Positions 10,305 through 23,792 are shown, numbered from the stretch's first letter. The stretch: 64,000 nucleotides of DNA from Cymodocea nodosa (GCA_036874045.1 CM072341.1:9870501-9934500); one strand, 5' to 3'. A program made the numbers and translations. The notes: a model not told the origin generated them from the sequence alone.

Positions 10305-12517
10305 TTAATCTCTCTTCCTAAGTTCATCTACTTCCTTCTAGAGTTTTTCTACTTGTTGCTCTAATTGGTTTATCTTTTCTACAACTCCAATAATGCCTCC
10401 AAAAGGTACATATACTTCAGCTGTAGCATAATTTCTGTATTCTTTCACTGAAATGGTTCTTGATCTTATCCTTTTGGATGTCCATTTCGTGAAATCAATA
10501 CAGTCTACCATCAATATAGATATCAAATCTCCATAAAATAATTTTTTCTTTGCAGACTTCATTTTGGATAGGAAGACTTGACACTAATTAACTTGAATCC
10601 TATTCACAACTGCATAAGTGGCCCACTTGACAAATTGACTCAATTCAATGTCATGGCCCTATCATTGGTAGACATTTTTAATCAAAATGCTAGCTATCAT
10701 GTGTGCTTTACCATTTAAATGCTTCAGTCTATTTAATAATGGCACACCAGGATTGATAACCAAATTGTCCTTAATTTCCTGCTCTGTCCATTCGACGGCA
10801 GTTGTGCTTTCCAAAATTTCTTTTCCTTTATTCTTCAATCCAAAAATGTTGTGAAGAAACTTTGGCGTTATCTGTACATCAGCTTCCTCCATGTTGGAAA
10901 TTAATTTTCCTTCTTCTTCTCTTAAATTAGCATAGAAACAGGGTACTAGATTTTCATATATTGCATGCCCTTTTTGCTGAGAAATAAATTGTAATAGACC
11001 TTGGAACTCAAATAATTCTTGCATTCCGTCCCAATTTACTGGTCTACTATATATAATATCATAACTCTTAATCTCTTGGTATTTATTATAAGCTTCCTGA
11101 CTCCAAAAGTGTACTTCATTCAAAATTGTTGCTTCAGTCGGGTCAGGAATATGACTTTGTTGTTCCAGAGGGGTTTGTTCTCGATCTTCCTCTTTCATGG
11201 GCTGAACTTGAACTTGCTGAAAATGTTCTACAGATTCCTGAACAGTTGCTTCTACTTAGGTGGTGAGCTGGCAGAACTCTCCACTCTGTCTTGAAGTGTT
11301 TCATTAAATTCAGTAGAATCTGCAAAGTCATTTTTGTCCATATGACTTTGTTCAGCTTCTTGTTCATTATCTGTTCTTTCTTCTTCCTCCTGACTACCAA
11401 TCTGCATTGTCACTATTCTTTCTGATTCAGTGGCAGATTGGGATAGAGTTACGGGCAATTCAGCTTCTGCCCTTATTTCTGTTTCTTCTATTTGTACAGG
11501 CTGCCGACTAGTTTCAGCCTATTTTTCTTCTTCTTTATGCTATTGCTGCTGTTGCTCCTACTCCTCCTTAGAATCAGATAGCAGGTTTACAAAAATTAGC
11601 TCTACAAGCCCTCTTCATATTGGTACTTCAGATTTAATTTCCTCTTGATATTCAGGCACTATCTCTTTTCCTTTCCTTTTTCTGATTAATTGTGCCTGGT
11701 CTTTCTCTTTATCATTTGAAATTAAATCCACAAAGGTAGGCTCTGCAGGCCTTCGAGCCACAAGTACTGACTTTTCCTATTTAATCCTTTCAATATTTGC
11801 TGGTCTCGAAGGACCAACTTCATCTCCTTTTGCAGCAGGTTTGGTAGTACCTTCACGATGCTGTTCCACTTTGATTCTATATTGGGCTTTCAACTTTTCT
11901 ACAGCCCTCTTTTTGCACCGTGCATCAAACACCAGATGTGCTATAGCTACTACCAATTCTTCTGGTTCTCCTTGGTCTTTTCCTATTTGAACTAGTTCTT
12001 GAAATTCTCTTTTTTCTTCTTCAGTAAAAGACCCCAAAATTGCTACTCGTTCCATCGGCCTTGGTGGTGGAACTAAAGGTCCTGGTTGCTGTTCCTTAGG
12101 GACAGTTCTTTCAGTAGTCAGTTTCTCCTGTTCTTGAGTTGCCTCTTCTTCTCTTTCTTTCCTTTCTTGCTCCTAGATTGCCCATTTACCTCGTCCACAA
12201 ATTCGTCTTTTGAACCAGAGCTGGGACTTACATTGGATTAATTTTAAGGCAACTTCGTTGTTTGGCCTTATTTTTCTCTCCTTGCTTATAGCAATTTCCA
12301 TAGCAACCTTTATTCTTGTTTCTATTACTTGAGATATTTGTATACCCAAATCTACTAAAACTCTTCTGAAGTTGAAAAGTTCAGATTCTACCTTCTGTAA
12401 TTCTTTTTCTCTTGTCGTATTTCTGATTTTCCGCCTCGTGTGCCATTCCTCTGAATCTTTAAGAAATTCTGAAGTGTCAATCGCATCTTCCTAGAACTCG
12501 GGTGTCATCTTCCTCAT
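10305..12517 (-). pseudogene. Athila-type 3' ORF with 'putative plant transposon protein' domain (element A)
   Basis: From ATG 12515-12517 the frame encodes a charged, Glu/Gln/Lys-rich N-terminal half (FTEEEKREFQELVQIG, VAIAHLVFDARCKKRAVEKL) and a C-terminal domain: FWSQEAYNKYQEI, RPVNWDGMQELFEFQGLLQF, NLVPCFYANL, ITPKFLHNIFGL, LKHLNGKAHMIASIL, KWATYAVVNRIQVN and KKLFYGDLIS, ending in a coiled coil (EKINQLEQQVEKL). This matches the domain Pfam calls putative plant transposon protein, found in Athila ORF-1-type proteins; function unknown. Several stops and at least one frame change near 11150-11260. The same domain is in copia elements F (42830-43560) and H. Confidence 0.75.
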
Positions 12518-13026
12518 CGTGGAGTTACACAATGGCACGTTGTCGCTTTGATTTCTACTATTCTAAGTTCTAAATGATTCTACGGATAACGCCCCTAAAA
12601 CCCTAAGTTTAAGATAAATAAGCCCTAAGTTTAGGCAGGTAATTGGGTCATTTCCCACACCAACTCTTGCTCTCTCATCCGTGGAATTACGGTTAACTCC
12701 ACGGACTTAGTTCGTTGACTTAACTATAGTACTAACTCAAGACTCAATGGAATAAGTTCATTGAGTTAAGTGTAACTCAACGGACCTCTCGTACAAACAG
12801 ATATATAAAAATAATAAAATAAATACTTAAGATAATAGTTTTTTTTTTTTTTTTTGTTTGAACCGATACTATGTTTCGGTAAAACCAAAAGTTTTCTACT
12901 AAAAATTAATATAGATTTTTTATATTTCGGTCATACTGATGGATCTAATCGGTTGAACCGCAACGATTTTTTTATTTTATAATAAATTTTTTTTTTTTAT
13001 ATGTGAAAATAAAAATTGATTTCTTA
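12518..13026 (-). other. Spacer between integrase and 3' ORF
   Basis: No gene. Hairpin cluster at about 12676-12785 (CCGTGGAATTA/TAACTCCACGG, CATTGAGTTA/TAACTCAACGG) and long T runs near 12840 and 12990. Confidence 0.6.
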
Positions 13027-15984
13027 CTAAGTAAAGCTTGAGTAGTCCTCTACTCTAACCTCTTCTATAATTCCAAAGGAGCTCTTTGGTAGTTTTAGAA
13101 TAGGTCTAAGTCTTTGTCCGTTTACTTTAAATATATTATGATTTTTAGGATTTTCAATCTCAATAACTCCATAAGGATAAATATTTCGAACCATATAAGG
13201 TCCTGCCTATCTAGATCTTAATTTTCCTAGATGGTTATGGAGTCTAGCCATATAAAGATATATTTCTTGTCCTATTTCTAAGCTTTTTGGAATAATTTTT
13301 CTATCATGCCAGAATTTCATTTTCTCTTTTCCTCTTATAGTTTTTGAATAAACTTCATTTCTAAATTCTTCTATTTCAATTAATTGCATTTTCCTATTTT
13401 CACCAACTTGATTTAAATTAGTGTTCAGAGTTTTTAATGCCCAATAAACTTTATGTTCTATTTCAACTAGTAAATGACAACTTTTTCCATATACTAGCCT
13501 AAAAGGTGACATACCTAAGCTTGTCTTATAAGCAATTCTATAAGCCCAAAGTGCATCTATCAATCTATTAGCCCAATCTGTTCTAGTAGGATTTACTACT
13601 TTTTCTAAGATTAACTTAATTTGTTTGTTAGCACTTTCTACTTGTCCACTTGTTTGCGGATGATATGATGTTGCAATTTTGTGGTTTACTCCATATTTCT
13701 TCATTAAGGCTTCAAAACTTCTGTTACAGAAATGAGTTCCTCTATCATTGATAATAGCTTTAGGTATTCCAAATCTGGCAAATATATATTGGTTCTTATA
13801 AATTGTATTACCACTTTGTTGTCATTAGTTTTTGTAGGAATAGCTTCTATCCATTTAGATACATAATCCACCCCTAACAATATGTAATTAAATTGATTAG
13901 ACATAGGAAATGGACCCATAAAATCTATTCCCCACACATCAAAGATTTCAACCTCAACAATAGGATTAAGAGGCATCATATTCCTCTTTGATATTCTTCC
14001 TATTTGTTGACACTTTAAACAGCTTAAGCAGTATTTATGAGCATCTTTGAATAGTGTTGGCCAATAAAACCCACATTGTAGAATTTTTGCTGCAATTTTC
14101 CCTAAGCCAAAATGCCCTCCACAAGCTTGGTCATGACAGAAAGACAATATGCTCTGATATTTATTTTCTGGAACACACCTCCTTAGAACCAGATCAGGAC
14201 ATTTCTTAAATAAGTATGGGTCTTCCCAATAGTAATATTGTACTCTTGAGAAAAATAATTTCTTATCCTGTCTATTCCAATCCTTAGGAGTTAAACCAGT
14301 AACTAAGTAATTAACTATGTTTGCATACCAAGGTATTGTGTTGATGGTCATTAATTGTTTATTAGGAAGATTATTCTTAATTTCAATATTTGATTTTTCT
14401 ATTTGTAATCTTGATAAATGATCTGCTACTACATTCTCACAACCTTTTTTATCTTTAATTTCTAGATCAAATTCTTGTAATAATAATATCCATCGGATCA
14501 ATCTAGGCTTAGTCTCTTTTTTTGCTATTAGGTGTTTTAAAGCTGCATGATCTGTGTATACTATTAATTTAGCTCTAATAAAATATGATCTAAACTTTTC
14601 CAAGGCAAACACAACAGCTAATAGTTCTTTTTCAATAGTTGTGTAATTAACTTGAGCATCATTTAAGATTTTGCTTGCATAATGAATCACTCTAGGAGAT
14701 TTTTCTATCTTCTGTCCCAACACTGCTCCTATAGCAAAATTAGATACATCACACATTAATTCAAATGTATGACTCCAATCAGGTGCTTGAATTATAGGAG
14801 TTGAAATTAAGCTAGTTTTAAGTTTGAAAAATGCTTCCTTGCAATTTTTATCAAAGTTAAATGGGACATCTTTTAATAGATTAGTTAAAGGTCTAGCTAT
14901 TTTGCTAAAGTCTTTAATAAATCTTCTATAAAAATCAACATGTCCTAGAAATGATCTAATATCTTTTACTGATTTAGGTTCTGGTAGTTTAGAAATTACT
15001 TCTATTTTGGCTTTATCTACTTCCAACCCTTTATTAGAAATGACATGCCCTAAGACTATTCCTTGTTTAACCATGAAGTGACATTTTTCCCAGTTTAGAA
15101 CCAAATTTTTTTCCATACAGCGTTTTAATATTTGATCTAGATTTTTTAAACAAACTTCATATGAGTTGCCATATACAGTAAAATCATCCATAAATATTTC
15201 TAAGAAATATTTAGTCATTCCAGTAAATATGCCCTGCATACACCTTTGAAAGGTGGCTAGTGCATTGCATAATCCAAATGGCATTCTCTTAAAAGCATAA
15301 GTTCCATTAGGACAGGTGAAAGTTGTTTTCTCTTGATCCTCTAATGCTACTGGAATTTGATTATATCCTGAATACCTGTCTAGGAAGCAAAAATATTCTT
15401 GCCCTGCTAATCTTTCCAGCATTTGATCTATAAACGATAAGGGAAAATGATCTTTCCTAGTCACAGCATTCAGCTTTCTATAGTCTATACATACTCTTCA
15501 GCTTGATTGAATTCTAGTAGGTATCAAGTTTTGACTTTCATTCCTAATTACTGTTAATCCAGATTTCTTAGGAACTACATGGATTGGGCTAACCCACGAG
15601 CTATTAGAAATCGAATAAATTATGTCATTATCTAACCATTTCACTATTTCCTTCCTGACTACTTCTTTAAGGTTTGGATTTAATCTCCTCTTAGGAATTC
15701 TAACAGGTTTAGCATTCTCTTCTAAATATATGTGGTGACAGCATAAAGTTGAACTTAACCCTTTTATATCTGTCATAGTCCATCCTATTGCTTCTTTATA
15801 ACTTTTTACTACATTTTTTAATTTAACTATTTGATCCTCTTTTAAATCTAAAGCAATAATGAGTGGACATGTTCGTTTCTCTTCCAGAAATATATTGGTT
15901 AATTTAGGAGGTAAAGGTTTTAATTCTAAATATTGCCCATCAGAAGCTAAAGCTCCTAATTGAACATCATCCTTTTCTAAATTA
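13027..15984 (-). pseudogene. pol: pol: reverse transcriptase, RNase H and integrase of element A
   Basis: RT starts with WVSPIHVVPKKSG and, after a stop replacing Trp, [10 protein letters not shown], then [16 protein letters not shown] and the catalytic IFMDDF. RNase H follows ([48 protein letters not shown]). Integrase has an H-H-C-C zinc module ([10 protein letters not shown] ... CLSCLKCQ), the first Asp in GIDFMGPFP and, after a frame break near 13790, the second Asp (INDRG) and the Glu in [12 protein letters not shown] stop replaces Trp in SR-AGP near 13207; the C-terminal IN module runs to a stop at 13027-13029. The 13704-15464 frame alone is 586 aa and otherwise open. Typical Athila clade. 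Confidence 0.93.
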
Positions 15985-17699
15985 ATTTATTCCAAATCTC
16001 CTTCTATATTTATGCTTTCACTTTCTCCTAAATTTTCAAAATTTAGTTGCCTATTTAATTCTTCTTGAATCACATCCTTTAACATATCTCCTTCATCCTC
16101 TAAAAAGTCTATGGTATGTAAGGACATTTCTAACTCCTCAAACCTTTCTAGTTTGAAAATATTTAATTGAGTATCCTCATTACCATATGCTAACTTCATT
16201 ACTCCAGTTTTACAAATTATAATAGCCCTTGATGTTGCTAAAAATGGCCTTCCCAAAATTAAAGATGTATCACTATTTTTATGCTTAATTTGTTGGGAAT
16301 CCAAAATTACAATATCAATAGGATATATAAAGCTTTTGATTTTAATTAAGACATCCTCTATTTTTCCTCTAGGGTATCTTATACTTCTATCAGCTAATTG
16401 AATAACCATACTAGTAGGAGTTAAGCCTTCTAATCCTAAGGATGCAAATATATCACTTAGCATAACATTTATACATGCACCTAAGTCTATTAAGGTTCTT
16501 TCTAGAATGGTATTTCCTATGGTGCATGATATAACAGGGGTTCCAAGATCAAATAACTTTTTAGGAATTTGTGGTAAAAATAGGGAACTACTTTGCTCAG
16601 CTAAAAAGACCTTTCTAAGAACTTTTTGCTCTCTTTTCTTTGTACACCAATCCTTCAGAAATTTAGCACAAGGTGGTATTTTCTACAATAAATCTAACAA
16701 AGGAATGTTAACTTGTACTTTTTCAAAAATTTCTCTGATTTTTTCTTATTTTTCAGGTATTGTTTGTTGTAATCTTTCAGGATAGGGTGCTAAAGATTAT
16801 GATTTAAAAGATTCTTTTTCTTTCAATTGATTTGCTTGATCATTTTTAGTCTAATTAGTAGATTCAGATTGTTCTTCAGTGATTTCTAGATTTTCAGCTA
16901 TTACATTTTCATTATCATTTTGATTTTTACTCTTATCCACCTTCATATTATTTTCATTTTGAGTTCTTAGTGGTATATCAGTTCCAGATCTTAAGGTTAC
17001 ACATACATCTTCCAGATTTTCGTTACTCTCATGATGTTTTTGTATCCCATTTTCGTGATTATGATCTTCAATTGTTTTTAGTTTTAAAGTGCATTCTTTA
17101 AATTCTCTTGCATTAGTATTTTCTTTTGTCTGTATATCTTGCAAATTATGTAGATCTATAGCATTATAATTTCCATTGTCCTATTGCATAACTTGTATTT
17201 TCATCGTATATTCGTCCAATGCTTTTAGTTTTCTTTCCAAATCATCTAATCTCATTGTATTCAATTTTTGATCAATTTTCATTATGGTTTTTTCAGTTTC
17301 GTAAATTATATCCATTTTAGGTTTTGAATATGCTTCCTTATAGTTTAATTGGTTGACTTCTTGTTGCTGACACATAAAGTATTCTAGTTTATCCAGGTTT
17401 TGCTCTATACTACGCTCCAGTCTATCATACCTATCCCAAACTTCCATGTCTCTCAACATATTACACATTCTATACTGACCATCAGTTACGTAAACTATAG
17501 GATTCTCATACCCGACTCTATTATATTGAGGATAATTCATTTGTTGTTCATGGGATCTAGCCATCTGCAAACGTCTCAATTTCAAACAGTCAGAAATGTC
17601 ATGACCTTCAGAATTACAGAATTCACACATGCTAACTATAGGTTTCAGAAATCTTTGAGCATAAGCATATACCATATTTTCAATTACAGAAGAAAACAT
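15985..17699 (-). pseudogene. gag zinc knuckle plus protease of element A
   Basis: The first ORF after the PBS (17181-17699) starts only ~55 bp from it and carries a perfect CX2CX4HX4C zinc knuckle (CEFCNSEGHDISDC), which binds RNA in nucleocapsids. No capsid precedes it. Next frames carry VCVTLRSG (17144-16851), the NIPLLDLL/CAKFLKDWCTKKR linker, and a protease with D-L-G-A-C near 16475 and the flap/helix region ADRSIRYPRGKIEDVL ... SLILGRPFLAT (16463-15987). Stops separate the three pieces. The order knuckle-protease without capsid is shared with element D. Confidence 0.85.
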
Positions 17700-17752
17700 A
17701 CAACACTCTAGCTATTAAAAACAAAACAGCTCTAACAGTTGCTTATATGAAT

Positions 17753-17770
17753 TCCCCAACAATGGCGCCA
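17753..17770 (-). other. Primer binding site (tRNA-Asp type) of element A
   Basis: Minus strand reads TGGCGCCATTGTTGGGGA, complementary (two or so mismatches) to the 3' end of plant tRNA-Asp. It is separated from the LTR end (CA at 17778-17779 on the complement) by AGTTTTC, nearly the same spacer as in element D. Confidence 0.9.
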
Positions 17771-17777
17771 GAAAACT

Positions 17778-19781
17778 TGTTTGGATCTCCAGCATGGCAC
17801 TAGAAAACTTGTTTGGTTACCTAGCAACGCGCTAGAAAAACTTGGATTTGTTAACTTCTATTTTCACTTAGTTAGTTTATCTTTATCCCTATTCCTTTTT
17901 AGAAGTAAATAAACAACCTTTCACACAAATTATATATTAATTCCAATGTGTATTTTAACTACAAGTGCACAGTGTCTATTGTATTATTGTGCAAGTACAG
18001 GTCGATCCCATAGGGAATTGCTTAAGAATTGCGAACTGTTCTGATTTTAACAATCAAATTTATATATTCAATAAGCTCTCTGTTGAGTTACAGTTAACTC
18101 AACGGACTAAGTTCATTGAGTTATGGCTAACTCAACGGACTAACCTCGTGGACTTAAGTTAATTCCACGAGCCTACCTTTCCTATTTAATACTGCTATTT
18201 ATAGAGGAAATCGGCCAACCATTGGGCGGTTCCATAGATTGTGAATAACACCAATTAAGCTCTTTAATGTTAGCAAACACTAGATTTATCTTTAGGCAAT
18301 ACTAACATTCAGATAATTCAAACAATAATCATTAAAAAATTTTAAGTCTTTTGAACGAACCAATTTCAGTAAACTGTAATACTAAAACAAACATAAAACA
18401 ATCAAAACACTAACAAAGATAACATTAATTATAATACAAAACAAACAATACAACACTCAAATACACAATATAAACACAGATAACTTGTTTTTGGTATTTT
18501 TGTTTTGATATGAGTATGGAAATGGGCGAAAGGTGAAATGTAAAGTAATTTTAGTCGATAGTAAATACTTCCGTCACTACATGCGACACGATTACATCAC
18601 TAAAACCTTAATCACTTACAATTCTGCCTCCTCTCCCTATAGAATCGCGAGTCCAGAATTGCAAGATGATCTCCTCTTCAGCATACAGGCATCAACCCGA
18701 AGCCAAGGCTAGAAGCTTTACGATCTCTTGAGATATGAGTCAACACTTGTTGAAAATGGCTTCCCTTCCCATGACTTGATCACTCCTCACAGTGGTTGTC
18801 AAGCATTGTGTTTGGCTCGGAATCGACCCGACATCAGGAAAGTTTCCTCATAGACCTCCGATGGTTGGTGATTATGGTGGTGGTGATGATGGTTGGTGTG
18901 ATACTTTAGAGAATTGTCGACGCTGATCCTCCTCTACACACACTGGCCACACCCATCGATCACACTCTTTACTTCTTTTTCTTCTTTTCTTTTATATTTC
19001 TTCAGTGGTAATTGCTTCTGCTTGAATGGTCGGTTGGATTTCCTTCATTCATATCAACGACGATGATTTCTTCTCCCTTCGACGAGTGAATTCCTACATG
19101 ATACGTGTGATCGTGGTTTTCCTTTGAATGTCCTGTTTCTGTAACCGCTATAGTGGCATATTAGAAAATAAATGGTTCGTGGAGTTACAAATAACTCAAT
19201 GGACTTACTTCGTTGATTTAACTATAAAACATGTGCAATAAAGAAATAAGCTGCTAACCTAACGCGTTACCTTAGTGTGTATTCATGTAACTCAACACGT
19301 ATAGTTATGCTAACTTAACGAGTTAAACATGTGCATCTCACGTGACATAATAGAGCATTTAAATTCAACAAGTGCATAATTCTAACTTAACGAGTTCAAA
19401 TATATAACTTAAGGTTTTTACTCGCTAACTCAACGAGTTCTCATGTGATCTTTTTATACCTTTAAACTTGTAACTCAACGAGTTATTACTGTTCACCTAA
19501 ATATTCTTTTAGCGTTTGAAACATAATTGTCCGATACATGCAATATAACTCTCTAAAATAATAGAAAATTCAGATACTAAAGAATTAAAAACCAGCAACT
19601 TACCGACAATTCAGAAATGTATTAAATTAACGCTAATTCCTTGAAATTATGTAGATTCTTTCATTAAAGCATATAACAGTGCAATTATAACATAATGGCT
19701 TAATTCTCATATGATAAGCTAAATATTATGCAATTAACCATCATTTAACCATTAATATTATGCACTTTTTCATTCTAAACA
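17778..19781 (-). repeat. 5' LTR of element A
   Basis: Pairs with 2854-4866. TATA-like motif on the minus strand at 18989-18998. Triple hairpin at 18080-18175, first arms 18080-18090 and 18095-18105. Ends CA at 19780-19781 followed by target duplication cttga. The short ORFs inside are not genes. Confidence 0.93.
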
Positions 19782-19786
19782 CTTGA

Positions 19787-20816
19787 CATCAAGAAAGTAT
19801 CCTCACAAGCCTCCGATGGTTGGTGATTATGGTGGTGGTGTAGTGTAGAGCTTCAGGAAACTTCCGACGCTTCCTACAATTAGTGCAGCTCTCCACCACT
19901 TTTGCACACCCTTTTTCTTCATCTTTTATATTTCTTTCAATGGTAACTACTTCTACTTAAATGATCGGTTGGATTTCCTTCATTCATATCAATGATGGTG
20001 ATTTCTCCTTCATTCCACAAGTGAATTCCTACGTGATACGTGCAATCGTGGTTGTCCTTTGAATTTCCTGTTCCTGCAACTGTTACAGTGGCATATTAGA
20101 AAATAAATGATCCATGGAGTTATAGATAACTCAACGGACTTACTTCGTTTCTTTAACTATAAAACACATGCAATAAAGAAATAAGCTACTAACACAACAC
20201 GTTACCTTAGTGTGTATTCAAATAACTCAACGCGTATAGTAATACTAACTTAACGAGTTATACACGTGCAACTCACGTGACATAATAAAGTATTTAAATT
20301 CAACATGTGCATAAATCTGACTTACTGAGTTCAGATATACAACTTATGATTTTTTTACTCACTAACTCAACGAGTTGTTATTGTATACCTGCATATTCTT
20401 TTAGCATTTACCATTTCAAATACTTACAAACCTTAACTATCTGATGCTTAGATGCATTTTGGATAGTTAGTAGATAACTCACTAAAAATCCACTTAAATC
20501 ATGCGTTCAGGTTTCAACACATGTATCCTAGGAAATAAATAAAATATTCATTTAAAACATAACTATCCGGTACATTAAATATAACTCTCCGAAATAACAA
20601 AAAATTTGGATACTTAAGAATTAAAAACCTGTAATTCACCGATAGTTTAGAAATGTACTTAATTAATGCTAATTCTTGGAAATTATGCAATTCTTTCATT
20701 AAAGCATATAGTAGTGCAATTATAACATAATGGCTTAATTCTCATATGATAAGCTAAATATTCTACAATTAACCATCATTTAACCTTTAATATTATGCAC
20801 TTTTTCATTCTAAACA
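19787..20816 (-). mobile_element. 3' LTR of element B, part 2
   Basis: Resumes the B LTR with 'catcaagaaagtatcc', the sequence expected after 2853 (compare intact copy at 61478). Ends CA at 20815-20816, followed by the B PPT. 19787-20816 therefore belongs with 1883-2853, giving a 2.0-kb LTR after removing A. Confidence 0.88.
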
Positions 20817-20828
20817 CTTCCCCCATAC
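20817..20828 (-). other. Polypurine tract of element B
   Basis: Minus strand GTATGGGGGAAG directly at the LTR border. Confidence 0.85.
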
Positions 20829-22656
20829 TTAAATTTTGCTAGTCCCTTAGCAAACTAAGATCTAACTAGTTGGTTTTTCTAAAGTGCTAGAATTAATTCT
20901 TCTTTTTGTATCTTCAGAATACATAAATTAGATTACTATAAAGATATTCTATATTTTTCAGTAATCTACTTAACATTGTTTTCTCCTCTTACTCCTGCAA
21001 ATATATTTAAAACATATGTAAATTACATACAAAATATATTGGCATCATATAGGTGGTATTTATATTATCATTTTTTTTCTCAACTGTTTGTTATCCTGAA
21101 TTGTTCAAATATGATTTCTAGAATAAATTTCAATTACATACGAATCAAAACACAATCCAATTCAATATAATTAAAACAAGTAGAATAATGAATTGTATCT
21201 CAAATAAATAACTTCAAAAGTCTATTCTAGATTCATACTTCAGTAATCCTAGATAATAGAAAGTACACTTGATTCAAAAGATATCTGTATTTCACAAAAC
21301 ACATTTATCTTTTCAGAACAGTATATGCATATTTGTACTTTAAAAGTTAATTTGAAAAGCTTGAATCATACAAGAGCTTTGTAATGTACCCATGTATCGA
21401 GCTTTCAGTCAATAATCTCAGATCTGATCAGGATCTTAGGTTGCCAGATTTAAAGAGTTCTTTTTCAGGTCAACAATCCTTACATACCTATCTACTCAAG
21501 TACAAAAGGCTCGTGATCAAACAAGTCAATAAACACTCAAAGTTTTTCTCTTTTTTTCCTCTTTCTTTCTTTTCAACATAGTATATATATGTATTTCATT
21601 AATACAGATGCAATAAAACACAAATCTCGTATAGTCCTACTTCTATTATTTACTGAAAATATGAATCCATATCAATAAGTTCATACTTTTTCTGTAATTT
21701 AATAAGATCTACACATAAATAATTCTACAAGTTTAATCAATCAAATTAAATGTATCATTGATCATATGTATTTCATTTAATTCGAAAATCAACATTTCAG
21801 CTCTTTTAGGAATTCAGATCATTTACTAAGTTTCAGTTAAATATCTTGTTTCTTCTTTAAAATCATGAAACTATTAAACACATAAAATTCAGTAAAAACA
21901 TAAGATACTATATCAGACTTGTATTGATAGTAAAATTTGTAGCATCTTATATAAAATTATAAATATAACATTCAAGCGGTTACAATGCTAAAAAAAAAAA
22001 AAATTTTGACAGTTTCAATTATCAGATAGTTACAAGAAATTTCAATTAGTTATAGCAAATTCATAAAAAGAAAATGTCAATTTCCATAGGAATTTGCAGC
22101 ACAATTCTAATTCCTCTAATTAACAAAATTACTTGGCTGCTAACCTAATTACCTCCCCCCCATACCTACATTTTGCATTGTCCTCAATGTAAAAGATTTT
22201 ATAGTAAATGTTAACAGGCATGAATATTGTTTCGTTGACTTAGCACCTAACTCAACGAACTTAATTCATTGAGTTAATGAATAACTCCACGAACTAAATG
22301 TAAATGTAAATTCAGGATAAGTAATCAAGTACATACCTTGTTGTTTTGTATCTCCTTCAATATCCTCCAACTTTTGATTCTGAAAACTTTTCATTCACAA
22401 ATAAAAGTAAAATATATAACAAAATAACACTTAACAACAAAACAGATATTGTTAAATCAGTGTCTTGTGTGGAACCCAGGCTCCTATGCCTTTGGTGACT
22501 CACAAGCAAGCAATTTGGTTTCCTAAAATAGATATCAACAAATTGGATTGATATTTTGTGTTTTTTTTTTCTAGTAAATAAAATAAAACATAACTAAAGT
22601 TTTTTTTTTTAAATAAATGCAAATTACACACAATAGTAAAAGCACAGAATCACACT
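20829..22656 (-). other. 3' non-coding region of element B
   Basis: Colinear with 4880-6632 of A, including the block shared with copia F and a second polypurine run at about 22152-22167. A hairpin-type repeat lies at about 22244-22290. No gene. Confidence 0.7.
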
Positions 22657-23792
22657 TTAAGAACATGATTGAAAAGTAGTGACAAGTGGAATAAATGTGT
22701 CAGTCCAAGCAAACTTTTTAGGCATAATTCTTCTTGCTATTAATTCTGTTTTAATGTAGTCTGCTCTCTTTTTTAATTTGTAAACTTGTAGTATATTATC
22801 AATACTAAATATCAATGTATTACCATTAATGAATTGAAATGCAGAAAGGGATCCTCTTTTGTTCCAAGATAATGTAGTTGTTTCTATTTCTACATATATT
22901 TCTATATATTCCTCTTCCCACTTCCATTCATTTAGGTCTTTTATAATCTATATTTAAAATTTCATTTCATCCCACCATCTTATCAAACATAAAGTAGGGT
23001 CATCATATTCATTATACCACATTCCTAATTGAATTTTATCATGTTTTGCAAACGATGGTTTAGCTATCTCACTAGGTATAAGTAATATTTCTATAGAGTC
23101 ATTATCATAACTATGTATGCTTACTATGTATAAATCAAATCTAAATGCAACTGATATATCTGATACTAGATATATAAATCCATCAAGTATGACTGGATGT
23201 TGTTAATTAATGCTTTCTATCCTAGATATATCATAATATTTTCAGTCCAAGATCTATTTAGAAAATTATACACACTTAGGCATAAATCTTCATCCCAATT
23301 TCCAATTGGTCTCTAGTAATACAATTTTTCAGGAATGGTTGAATTTTTATTAGAAAATGTTAAAGCTAACCCACAATTTTCAATTGGCACTTTAAATCTA
23401 TTAGGCTTTCCTATATTCTATTATTCTCTAGTGATAAGATTTCAAATCAAAATATCGGGTAACAGAATTGCATACTTTGGTTTTGTTCTATAAATAATTA
23501 ATCCTTCATCTATCCCCATAATATGATCTATTTCTTCTAATGTATCAGGTGGAATTCCAATAGTTTCTTCCATATTCAAATATTTATAGCTGATTGAACT
23601 ACGATTAAATGACTTCTATAAAAATTCATCTCTAATCTTAGTCATTTTTGCAGCTTGTAGTCCATGAAAATATTTTTCTCTAACACAGTCTTTAATTTCC
23701 TTTGGCACACAACACAGTCTGCATAGATCTTTAGTTGATAAGTTACTCAATACTTCCCTTAGTGCATCTAGTGGTAATTTCATCAATTCCAT
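22657..23792 (-). pseudogene. F-box protein pseudogene carried by element B
   Basis: Colinear with 6633-7768. ATG at 23790-23792 opens an intact F-box start: MELMKLPLDALREVLSNL then TKDLCRLCCVPKEIKDCV. Here the residue after Leu-Pro is Leu-Asp, so the stop at that place in A is secondary. Downstream many stops and frame breaks. The two copies together show that the F-box was in the ancestor of both elements, 3' of gag. Confidence 0.7.

Larger units (their letters stand above)
2854..19781 (-). mobile_element. Complete nested Athila-like LTR retrotransposon A
   Basis: Left end TG at 2854 and right end CA at 19780-19781; LTRs 2854-4866 (2013 bp) and 17778-19781 (2004 bp). Both abut the expected signals: PPT at 4867-4879 and tRNA-Asp-type PBS at 17753-17770. 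The flanks give a 5-bp target duplication, cccga at 2849-2853 and cttga at 19782-19786, differing by two C-to-T changes. The flanks join to a continuous LTR of relative B. Order in element sense: LTR, PBS, zinc knuckle, PR, RT, RNase H, IN, plant-transposon ORF, gag capsid, F-box, non-coding block, PPT, LTR. All ORFs are damaged, so the element is not autonomous now. Confidence 0.92.
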
